A stretch of DNA of 64,000 bases from Rhodospirillaceae bacterium (GTDB lineage Bacteria > Pseudomonadota > Alphaproteobacteria > Rhodospirillales > Rhodospirillaceae), in contig JAQWRV010000005.1 of assembly GCA_029243545.1 (NCBI GenBank), positions 62,001 through 126,000 of the forward strand, given 5' to 3'. Positions 57,521 to 64,000 of this stretch are shown here, piece after piece. Under the pieces are notes generated by a model. The model was not told the origin of the DNA. It searched no databases and saw nothing but the letters and a program-made list of their open reading frames with translations. The translations under genes were made by a program, and so were the position numbers. Position 1 is the stretch's first letter; the number at the start of each line of letters is the position of its first letter.

Positions 57521-58726
57521 ATGGTTCACATTCTCAATCGTCGTGCGCTTTTAGGTGCTGCCGGAGGCGTCGGCATCACATTGGCAGGTACTGGGTCCGC
57601 TCTGGCCAAGTTGGTGGAATTTGATATAGAGCCCCGCGGCTCCGACGGCATTCTGGAACGCCTGCCAACGCTGGACCTGGAAAGCTACGATGAGATGAGC
57701 ACCAGCACCCGGCTGTGGATCGACACCAAGCTCACCAAAGCGGCCGAGCAACGCGCCATCGAAATCATGAAAGCCAACGGCTATGGCCCCGATGATGAAG
57801 TGCCCCGCGACACGGCCATCGCCATACTCAAGGACGATCCCATCATTTCGTTCCGCAATCACACCTGGCAGCGCCTGCAAATGCATATGTGGACACAGCT
57901 TCGCCGTGAGTTTTACAGCAACTACGATGCCTACATGTCTGAAATGGAAGCGGCTGATAAAATGGGTCCCGGCGTGCTGGAGTTCAACCCAGGCATCGAG
58001 CCCGAATACACCAAGCATGAAATTCACATGCAGCCAGGTGGATACACCGGTGATGAATTTGCCGGCCACATTTATCACTACGGCACTAACAATTTTTACA
58101 ACGGCCGCAACTATCAGGATCAGTTCCACACAAGCCTGACCCGCACCATTCCGGTGCCGGAAGATGGCAAAGTCATGCGCATCCTCGATATGGGTAGTGG
58201 TTGTGGCCAGGAAGTCGTGACCCTCAAGAAGCGCTTCCCCGATGCGGAAGTCTGGGGTGTGGATGTGGGCGCACCCATGGTGCGCTATGCCCATATGCGG
58301 GCCGTGGACATGGATGTTGATGTCAACTTCCGTCACGCATTGGCCGAAGAAACTGGCTTCCCCGATGGCTATTTTGATATCGTCACCTCATACATCCTGC
58401 ACCACGAAGTGCCGGAACAGGCGACCTATGACATCATCCAGGAAGCAGCACGGGTGCTGAGGCCAGGCGGTGTGTTCTATCCCATCGATTTCTACACCAG
58501 CCCCGGACGCAAGGCCCAAGACGGCCGGGCGTGGCGGCGCATCAGAGACTGGATGACCCATCGCTGGAACCACGAGCGTTGGCTCTACGAATATCAACAG
58601 GCCGACTTCGAGGGAGAAATCCGCCGAGCCGGGCTGACCCTCAATCGGGACGAGGCCAAAGAGCAAATGACCTATCCCGTCGGGCGCAACCGTTCTCGCA
58701 ACATCATGGGTACTAAGCCTGTGTAG
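57521..58726 (+). CDS. SAM-dependent methyltransferase with Tat-like leader
   Basis: A 401-residue paralogue of the genes at 20018 and 27261. It begins NRRALLGAAGGVGITLAG then TGSALA, a twin-arginine-like signal with Arg7-Arg8 and an AxA cleavage site. The N-terminal region (about 35-200) includes HMQPGGYTGDEFAGHIYHYG. The methyltransferase domain has RILDMGSGCGQE near residue 220, VWGVDVGAPMVRYAHMRA, DIVTSYILHHEVPEQ and ARVLRPGGVFYPID. SAM is not known to be available in the periplasm, so either the leader is a membrane tether or the export prediction is wrong. It lies just downstream of the IS6 remnant and before a terminator at 58755. Confidence 0.8.
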   Translation: MVHILNRRALLGAAGGVGITLAGTGSALAKLVEFDIEPRGSDGILERLPTLDLESYDEMSTSTRLWIDTKLTKAAEQRAIEIMKANGYGPDDEVPRDTAIAILKDDPIISFRNHTWQRLQMHMWTQLRREFYSNYDAYMSEMEAADKMGPGVLEFNPGIEPEYTKHEIHMQPGGYTGDEFAGHIYHYGTNNFYNGRNYQDQFHTSLTRTIPVPEDGKVMRILDMGSGCGQEVVTLKKRFPDAEVWGVDVGAPMVRYAHMRAVDMDVDVNFRHALAEETGFPDGYFDIVTSYILHHEVPEQATYDIIQEAARVLRPGGVFYPIDFYTSPGRKAQDGRAWRRIRDWMTHRWNHERWLYEYQQADFEGEIRRAGLTLNRDEAKEQMTYPVGRNRSRNIMGTKPV

Positions 58727-58754
58727 GCTGCGTGCCACGCAATTCGCAAAAATC

Positions 58755-58786
58755 AGCGGCTCCATCTTCGGTGGGGCCGCTTTTTA
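58755..58786 (+). terminator. Rho-independent terminator after the methyltransferase
   Basis: AGCGGC (58755-58760) pairs with GCCGCT (58776-58781), with the stem continued by CC/GG and a small internal mismatch, followed by five T. It lies 28 bases after the stop at 58726. Confidence 0.85.
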
Positions 58787-58994
58787 TGCGCATCGCTTAT
58801 AGCCGTCCCGGCGGCAGTGTCTGAAGAAAATGGCTTGGTTCACTGGCTGGGTTGCTTACGTTAGTCTGACAATGTCGGCTGAGCGGCTGTTTAGGTGGTG
58901 GTCTTGGTTGAATGGCACGAGCTAGTTGCTTGATACGCTCAGGCGTTAGACTTTTGGTTAGTTAGTTTGCTTCCTTTAATCTGACAATACCGTC

Positions 58995-60002
58995 CTAGCG
59001 CATTGGGAGCGCGTAAAGTAAACCGCCATCGCGCCACAACGCGTTGTATCCACGAGGCAGTTGAATCGCACTATCATCGCCGAGGTTGCGCGAGTAGATT
59101 TCGCCATAATTTCCAACCGTAGTAATGACGTCCGCGGCCCACGATTCACGAAGGTCGAGAGCTGCGCCGTTGCCAGGATCAAGGCCTAGCAATTGCCGTG
59201 CTTCCGGATCGAGGTGGTCACGCAGCGAATTAGCGTCAACGGCAGCAATACCGAGTTCCTCAGCCACGATCAGAGCGTTCATCGTCCAATCAACGACGGC
59301 GGTGAATTGCGGATCATCCGCGTGCGTAAGGAGGGCGAGAGGCTCCTGGGATAAGAGTTCTGGCAGAATTGCAAATTTCGTAGGTCTGCTTGCTCGAACC
59401 GGTGCAAGTTCCGACAAATCGGCGGCCAAAGCATCACATTCACCGCCTAAAAAGGTGTCAGTGGCGTCTTTTAGTTCGGCCGTGCGAAGCGCCGCAAACG
59501 TCAGTTCCCTCCTGGTGAAATAAGACGTAAGGCCACGGTCGGCTTCCGAACCGCCACGCACACAAATCGTATGCCCCGCGAACGCAGAGGGCGCCGTCGC
59601 CCGCATCGCAATAGGTGCGAGGAGGGCCGTGCCGTCAAAAAAAATCACGCGGCTAAAGGCGAGCCCGGGCTGCCGTTCGCGGCGTAGCGTAACTGTCAAG
59701 CGCCGCGCAACAACATCCGGCTCGCCGCTCTGAATAAACCGCTCGACGTCATTCGCCATCACATACGTCACCTTGGCATCTTGGCCAAGGACTGCGGCTG
59801 CTACTGCGCGGCAAAGGTCAGGCTCAAAGCCCGATACGCGTCCATCCGAATCAATGTCTGTGAACCCGTGCACACGGGCGACAATGCCGCATGTAAGACT
59901 CCCCCGAGCTTTGATCGTTTCGATCCGGCTCGCGGCCATTGTCGAGGGCATTACGGGTGTGGCGATGATGACCAATGCGGATATTAGGATTGCGAGACGC
60001 AT
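58995..60002 (-). CDS. Amino-acid-type ABC transporter substrate-binding protein
   Basis: A 335-residue periplasmic binding protein with a signal peptide (LAILISALVIIATPVMPS, then MAA). Family patterns of the general L-amino-acid (AapJ-like) binding proteins are visible: ETIKARGSLTCGIVARVHGF at the start, FEPDLCRAVAAAVLG, DVVARRLTVTLRRE, and RESWAADVITTVGNYGEIY near the end. No permease or ATPase gene is adjacent, so it is an orphan; it may serve a distant transporter or act as a sensor. It is divergent from the gene at 60204 across a 201-base gap. Confidence 0.85.
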   Translation of the reverse strand: MRLAILISALVIIATPVMPSTMAASRIETIKARGSLTCGIVARVHGFTDIDSDGRVSGFEPDLCRAVAAAVLGQDAKVTYVMANDVERFIQSGEPDVVARRLTVTLRRERQPGLAFSRVIFFDGTALLAPIAMRATAPSAFAGHTICVRGGSEADRGLTSYFTRRELTFAALRTAELKDATDTFLGGECDALAADLSELAPVRASRPTKFAILPELLSQEPLALLTHADDPQFTAVVDWTMNALIVAEELGIAAVDANSLRDHLDPEARQLLGLDPGNGAALDLRESWAADVITTVGNYGEIYSRNLGDDSAIQLPRGYNALWRDGGLLYALPMR

Positions 60003-60203
60003 GCGTTTCCTACGATGACGATAATTGGCAACAGGAGCGACGAATTCTTCAACTGTAGGCGTTCGTTTTCGATTCTAAAATCCATTGTTTCCCTGTGCGG
60101 CCTTGCCCACAAGGCATATATGGGTGATGGATCTGTACAGTCGGGTATAGGCCCAAACATTGTTAACTTTGCACAACGTGCACATTGGCTCATATTGGAA
60201 AAC

Positions 60204-60665
60204 ATGGTGACATTTGCTCTCCGGATTCTGGTCTTTATGGGATGCGTGCTCTCATCAATGGACGGACACGCAGACGGTGATGATTTTTTCGAGATCATCG
60301 ATGTTCCGATGGATCACCAGCTCATCTTCGTGGGGACCGTAAAGGATGAAGACGGCAACTACATGAAAGGTACCCTTGTGCGATGGAAGGCGACGGGAAC
60401 TGTTGGCGTCGAAGGGGAGGAACATACAAGCACTGCTGGGACATGGACCAATATGCTCGGTCGGTTTCGGACCGTAGATATAGCTCGGATCGTTTCAAGA
60501 GAGGGAGCTAAGTTGGATCCGCAGAGAGTAGAGTTTACCGTTGAAAAGTCTGGCTATGAGATGGTTAGTCGTTTGATCCGAACACGCGGTCGCGAGCGCA
60601 TGGGTATACAAGAAATCGACTTCGTCATGCAGAAGTCTGAACCAATTCAGGTTCCGCAAGAATGA
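60204..60665 (+). CDS. Small secreted protein, carboxypeptidase regulatory-like domain
   Basis: The ATG at 60204 gives 153 residues with a signal peptide (TFALRILVFMGCVLSSMDGH). The mature part resembles a beta-sandwich of the carboxypeptidase-regulatory type: FVGTVKDEDGNYMKGTLVRW, TSTAGTWTNMLGRFRTVD and YEMVSRLIRTRGRERMG. The longer frame from 60015 adds a basic stretch with no homology. It is the first gene of a four-gene run to 63343. The N-terminal domain of the last gene (about residues 25-105) has a similar fold by pattern. The function is unknown. Confidence 0.65.
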   Translation: MVTFALRILVFMGCVLSSMDGHADGDDFFEIIDVPMDHQLIFVGTVKDEDGNYMKGTLVRWKATGTVGVEGEEHTSTAGTWTNMLGRFRTVDIARIVSREGAKLDPQRVEFTVEKSGYEMVSRLIRTRGRERMGIQEIDFVMQKSEPIQVPQE

Positions 60666-60693
60666 TCGAAGCTCGAGTAATGGGGAATTCGCG

Positions 60694-61152
60694 ATGACCG
60701 TTTTTCTCGTCATTCTTCATGCGCTCGTTTCAATAGCACTTATTGGCGCGATCACACATCAGGGCCTTAGTGTTTGGCGCCGACCATCGCCCGCAAGGGT
60801 GTTCTTCGACCGCTTCAGGGCAGTGCCTGCCCCCGGTTATGCCACCCCAATTGTTGTGCTCTTCGTGACCGACTTCGCACTCGGCGCTTACGTTTATCCG
60901 GCCTACATACTCGACGTAAAGGCGTCGCTAGCGGACTTTGGCTTTAACACCCATATCTTTCTATTCCAGGCCAAAGAGCACATCGCGGTTATCGGACTCA
61001 TGCTTCTCCCGGCATATTGGCATTATTGGAAGTACACCACCCCGGACAAATTCGTGATGATACGGCGGTATATCACTACGGTCGTAATGCTTGCCGTGTG
61101 GTGGAATCTCGTTATCGGTCACTTGCTAAACAATGTAAGGGGGTTGATGTGA
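60694..61152 (+). CDS. Four-helix membrane protein with paired histidines
   Basis: A 152-residue protein with four predicted membrane helices (about 2-27, 50-72, 93-112 and 124-146). Histidines occur at 9 and 22 (13 apart) in helix 1 and at 96 and 110 (14 apart) in helix 3, plus 87 and 143. The 13/14 spacing on two helices resembles the ligands of a diheme cytochrome b, although no sequence family was recognised. It overlaps the next gene by four bases (GTG at 61149) and is followed by a protein with a c-type heme motif. A heme-binding electron-transfer role is an inference. Confidence 0.6.
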   Translation: MTVFLVILHALVSIALIGAITHQGLSVWRRPSPARVFFDRFRAVPAPGYATPIVVLFVTDFALGAYVYPAYILDVKASLADFGFNTHIFLFQAKEHIAVIGLMLLPAYWHYWKYTTPDKFVMIRRYITTVVMLAVWWNLVIGHLLNNVRGLM

Positions 61153-61487
61153 CCCGCTTTATTTCACTGCCCCTCTTCTCAATCGTGGCCAGTCTTGGCT
61201 ACGCCGTAGCGGTCTACGTGAATTACCCATTGTTTAGATACTACCCGCTGGTGGAGCGGTTTTCGTTGATTGACATCCCCGACCGATCACTTGGCCCTGC
61301 CATGGCCTGGTACGGCTGGATCGCAATCGCAATCATTCCTGCCATAATAGTAGGTGTGATTGGCCAACTCTTTCTACCCGCGCGCTGGCTCGATAAGCTG
61401 GCTCGTCTCATTTGGGTCGTACCATTCATGATTCTTTACGCTGGGTGGGTGGCTGAGAAGAGTTGGTTGCTTGGGGCGGGTGGCTGA
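61149..61487 (+). CDS. Small three-helix membrane protein
   Basis: About 112 residues starting with GTG, which overlaps the previous stop by four bases; the in-frame ATG at 61017 is within the upstream gene. Hydrophobic segments lie near 4-25 (ISLPLFSIVASLGYAVAVYV), 54-72 (WYGWIAIAIIPAIIVGVIGQ) and 84-105 (LARLIWVVPFMILYAGWVA). The loop FSLIDIPDRSLGPAMAWYGW may be functional. No family is recognised. It is translationally coupled to the four-helix protein, so the two likely form a complex. Confidence 0.65.
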   Translation: MTRFISLPLFSIVASLGYAVAVYVNYPLFRYYPLVERFSLIDIPDRSLGPAMAWYGWIAIAIIPAIIVGVIGQLFLPARWLDKLARLIWVVPFMILYAGWVAEKSWLLGAGG

Positions 61488-61555
61488 ATTATCGCACCCT
61501 GCCGTCTATGGCAGGCTGGTTTCAAGGGCGGCCTGGTATTCTAAAGGAGGACAAG

Positions 61556-63343
61556 ATGCTGCACAAACTTATGGGCATTCTTATGCTGTCGGCGTTGCTC
61601 GCCGCACCCGCGTCCGCTAAAATCGCCGGTACAGGCACTCTCGAAGGGACGGTCACTGCGCCGGAGGCATTCTCCGCCGCGAAAGTATTTGCCCGTAAAG
61701 CCGACTCGAACATTACCTATGTCGTGTTCACCGAGAGCGGAAAATACTCCGCTGTGAACGTCATGCCCGGGAGCTACGACGTCTGGGCAGAGCATCAGGG
61801 TCTCACCTCCGATCACACCGACGCTACGGTTTCAGCGGACAAGACTGCTCAAGCTGCCATCACCATGACGGCGAACGAACCGGTGCAACACCCGGTTGGA
61901 CCGCGCAACCTGCCCGACCGCATGCTTGTACCTATTGACGAGCTCTACCCGCCCGGCGAGGGCCGCGACATTGTTCAGAACAACTGCACAGTCTGCCACG
62001 CCTGGAACTTCATTCCCGCGCAGCCACAATCCCGTGCGGGCTGGGGAGCCATCGTTGACTATATGACAACCTCACCGCACTGGGGTGTTGCCGACAGCGA
62101 TCCATTCCTGGTGCCAGAACGGTTACCGCTCTCGAAGCGTGAAGTGCTGCTCGACTATCTCGAAAAGAACTTTGGCGACGGCCAACCGGTGCGTGCGGTG
62201 CTGGAAGAAGAAACGGAGCCGCACGACGAGGCAGTTCTTGGGAAGGCGCAATACATTATGTACACGTTCCCCAAGACTGAGGACGAACCCAACATAATGC
62301 GGCAGGAAATCACCTTCGACAGCAAAGGTAACATCTGGAGTACGGACACGCGCACCAGCGCCCTCTCCTTCCTCAACCCCTCAACCGGTGAACACAAATA
62401 TTACCTGACCCCACATTCCTCGTGGGCGCCACACGGCATCGCGATTGACGTAGACGACACTGTGTGGGCCGCAGCCTTGAAGGTCGGCATTGTACATTTC
62501 GATCCGAAAACCGGCAACTGGGATGCTTACGGCAAGGACACGGAAACTCACAGGGACATGGGTGGCCTTACACCCTTCCTCGATTCCAAAGGTAACGTCT
62601 ATTGGACCGACATCCGGTTTAACAAGATCGGCCGCATGGACCGGGCGACCGGCACCTGGACGCACTTTGACAGCCCGACCAAGAACGGCTCGCCCTACGG
62701 CGGCGTGGTAGACCGTCAGGATCGGTTCTGGTGGAATGAGTTCCACGCCTGCGGTGTGGCGGTTTACGATCCCGCGACTGTGTCAACGAAAGCCTATCCT
62801 TCGCCGAGCCAGCCCTGTCTGAGCCGCCGCCCCGGCCTGGATTCCAAGGGGAACGTTTGGTACGGCGTCTACGACCGTGGCCGTATTGAAAAGCTTGACC
62901 CCACCACCGGTGAGACATCCGTCTTCCAGATCCCGGTAAAATTCGCCACGCCCTACGACACGTGGGTGGATCCGTACGACAAGGTTTGGTCCAGCTCCGA
63001 TAATTACTTCGTGCGGTTGGATCCTGAGAACAGCTCGTTTACGTACTATCCGACGCCATGGAGAAATGACATGCCGAAAATAACGATCGCGCGGGGCGGG
63101 GCGGTCTGGTTCCCAGCGCGCGGAGGCGCGGACTCACCAGCAGCATTGGGCGTGCTATGGATGGACAAAGCCAAGATGAACACTTTCAAAGCACAATTTC
63201 CACCGAACGATCCAAACGCGAACGTGCTTAGGGGCAAGGCCGCACCGGTGGAAGTGGCGGGGAATGCCAACGACGGAGGCAAATGGCTGAAGCCAGGAGA
63301 ATCAGAGTTCGTTAACCCGGACCTTGGGGCTGCGGCGGAGTAA
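61556..63343 (+). CDS. Secreted c-heme beta-propeller protein (Vgb/SMP-30-like)
   Basis: A 595-residue protein with a signal peptide (KLMGILMLSALLAAPASA) preceded by a perfect AAGGAGG. An N-terminal carboxypeptidase-regulatory-like domain (about 25-105; GTLEGTVTAPEAFSAAKVFA) is followed by a single heme site CTVCH (144-148) in a cytochrome-c-like domain (about 130-225). A beta-propeller (about 240-560) has repeated DSKGNIWSTD-, DSKGNVYWTDIRFNKIGRMD- and DSKGNVWYGVYDRGRIEKLD-type units as in virginiamycin B lyase and SMP-30. It would be a periplasmic redox protein. It ends the four-gene run. Confidence 0.82.
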   Translation: MLHKLMGILMLSALLAAPASAKIAGTGTLEGTVTAPEAFSAAKVFARKADSNITYVVFTESGKYSAVNVMPGSYDVWAEHQGLTSDHTDATVSADKTAQAAITMTANEPVQHPVGPRNLPDRMLVPIDELYPPGEGRDIVQNNCTVCHAWNFIPAQPQSRAGWGAIVDYMTTSPHWGVADSDPFLVPERLPLSKREVLLDYLEKNFGDGQPVRAVLEEETEPHDEAVLGKAQYIMYTFPKTEDEPNIMRQEITFDSKGNIWSTDTRTSALSFLNPSTGEHKYYLTPHSSWAPHGIAIDVDDTVWAAALKVGIVHFDPKTGNWDAYGKDTETHRDMGGLTPFLDSKGNVYWTDIRFNKIGRMDRATGTWTHFDSPTKNGSPYGGVVDRQDRFWWNEFHACGVAVYDPATVSTKAYPSPSQPCLSRRPGLDSKGNVWYGVYDRGRIEKLDPTTGETSVFQIPVKFATPYDTWVDPYDKVWSSSDNYFVRLDPENSSFTYYPTPWRNDMPKITIARGGAVWFPARGGADSPAALGVLWMDKAKMNTFKAQFPPNDPNANVLRGKAAPVEVAGNANDGGKWLKPGESEFVNPDLGAAAE

Positions 63344-63383
63344 CGTAGCTACATCCCAAATTTAAAGGGAACCACCACACGAG

Positions 63384-64000
63384 CTAGTCGTCCAGAAAAC
63401 CGCGCACGATCTCTGCGGTCTCTGCTGTCTTTATGTCCAGGAACCCGTGCTCCCAACCCGGCAGGTCCAGGAACCGGCTGCCCTCCTGGGTTAGAAGCGG
63501 CTTGATGCGCGGCGTTTGTTCCCACAGATCATCCTCGGGGTTGAGCACCAAGATCGGTTGGAAAATCTCCGCCATGGTTGCTTCCACGTCATACTGGTAG
63601 GCGGCCTGGTGGCCCCAGTGGCTGATCGCCGGGTTGATGGCCTGGGCGTAGAAGACATTTCCGATCATCCGTGGTGTGCGCTCGGGCATGCTCCAGCGCA
63701 CCGAACCCTGCCAGGCTTCCGCCAGGTGAGCCCCAGCTTCGTCAATCTCCTTGGGTTTGATGATGACCTCGCGGTGAGCCCGCTCCTCGGGCGTCCAATA
63801 GGCGATGGAGACAAGCACTGCGCGGCGGACCGCATCGGGGCGCCGGCGCGCCAACTCCAGCGACACCTTAGAACCGGTGTGAAACCCCATCACGTCGACG
63901 GTCTCCAGTCCTAGGGTGGTGATCACGTCGTCCATGGCGGCACCGAAATCCTGGATGACCGGCGGTTGCGGTGTTGGATCGGAATTGCCAAAGCCCGGAG
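63384..64000 (-). CDS. Alpha/beta-hydrolase-fold protein, GFHTG elbow (partial)
   Basis: The gene runs off the right edge. The visible C-terminal ~205 residues show PGFGNSDPTPQ, then the elbow GFHTG (near 63893-63879), again with His in the nucleophile position as in the three relatives in this window. Unlike them it keeps a histidine in the C-terminal region (LPGWEHGFLDIKTAE) and an acid in LNPEDDLWEQ, so part of a triad may survive. The N-terminal HQSP region is outside the window. It is convergent with the heme propeller gene. Confidence 0.8.
   Translation of the reverse strand, partial: PGFGNSDPTPQPPVIQDFGAAMDDVITTLGLETVDVMGFHTGSKVSLELARRRPDAVRRAVLVSIAYWTPEERAHREVIIKPKEIDEAGAHLAEAWQGSVRWSMPERTPRMIGNVFYAQAINPAISHWGHQAAYQYDVEATMAEIFQPILVLNPEDDLWEQTPRIKPLLTQEGSRFLDLPGWEHGFLDIKTAETAEIVRGFLDD

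Noticed and set aside
57551-58336. Long minus-strand frame of 261 codons
   Set aside because: It is antisense to the Tat-like methyltransferase; histidine- and glycine-rich composition is typical of a shadow frame.
58797-58968. Open minus-strand frame of about 57 codons (KSLTPERIKQLARAIQ...)
   Set aside because: It has no start codon and I could not match it to a family; it may be a fragment, but support is too thin.

Overview
The window reads as chromosomal DNA of an alphaproteobacterium. The evidence is a CcrM-type GANTC methyltransferase next to rnhB, a three-gene petABC cytochrome bc1 operon, DUF6111 and DUF1285 housekeeping neighbours, and the MoxR-DUF58-BatA-like-DUF4159 cluster. No photosynthesis, nodulation or plasmid genes were seen. 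A Rhodospirillales-like, free-living lineage is an inference, not a demonstration.

Layout. 1-9.1 kb is housekeeping: end of prs, rplY, pth, ychF, petABC (minus), trmL, cca, DUF6111, a NUDIX CoA pyrophosphatase and DUF1285. 9.2-16.9 kb is a tightly coupled operon (MoxR ATPase, DUF58, a large BatA-like/DUF4159 protein, a second membrane protein, an aldo/keto reductase). 16.9-32.9 kb is accessory: two PepSY-type membrane proteins and a truncated third, methyltransferases, a PQQ-type sugar dehydrogenase that sits inside a split GNAT gene, an M23 peptidase, an FAD monooxygenase, an alpha/beta-hydrolase-fold protein, a GST, a secreted DUF1330-like protein, an MFS carrier and a methyltransferase fused to a zinc ribbon. 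33-47.2 kb returns to core functions: ccrM, an FAD oxidoreductase, rnhB, an arsenosugar-type glycosyltransferase pair with a nucleoside phosphorylase, moaB, a uracil-DNA glycosylase, ETF-QO, a TPR protein, ispE, a DsbD-like reductase and tRNA-Gln. 47.3-64 kb is accessory and scarred by mobile DNA: atypical alpha/beta-fold proteins, a VOC protein, MFS, DUF1330, an integrase remnant, an SDR pseudogene, a molybdenum hydroxylase operon, an internally deleted IS6-family element, a methyltransferase with a Tat-like leader, an amino-acid-type binding protein, and a cluster that may encode an undescribed envelope redox system.

Best candidates for something new: (1) four paralogous alpha/beta-hydrolase-fold proteins in which the nucleophile-elbow serine is histidine (GxHTG), three of which also lack the usual catalytic histidine; (2) the 60.2-63.3 kb operon, combining a four-helix membrane protein whose histidine pairs resemble a diheme cytochrome b, a three-helix partner, a c-heme beta-propeller protein and a small secreted protein; (3) a family of three long methyltransferases found near the atypical alpha/beta-fold genes, one apparently exported; (4) a dehydrogenase cassette that split a GNAT gene, with 21-bp phased CCCTGA motifs near one edge.

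All calls come from reading the sequence; no database search was run. Start codons were chosen from ribosome binding sites, four-base ATGA overlaps and family length.
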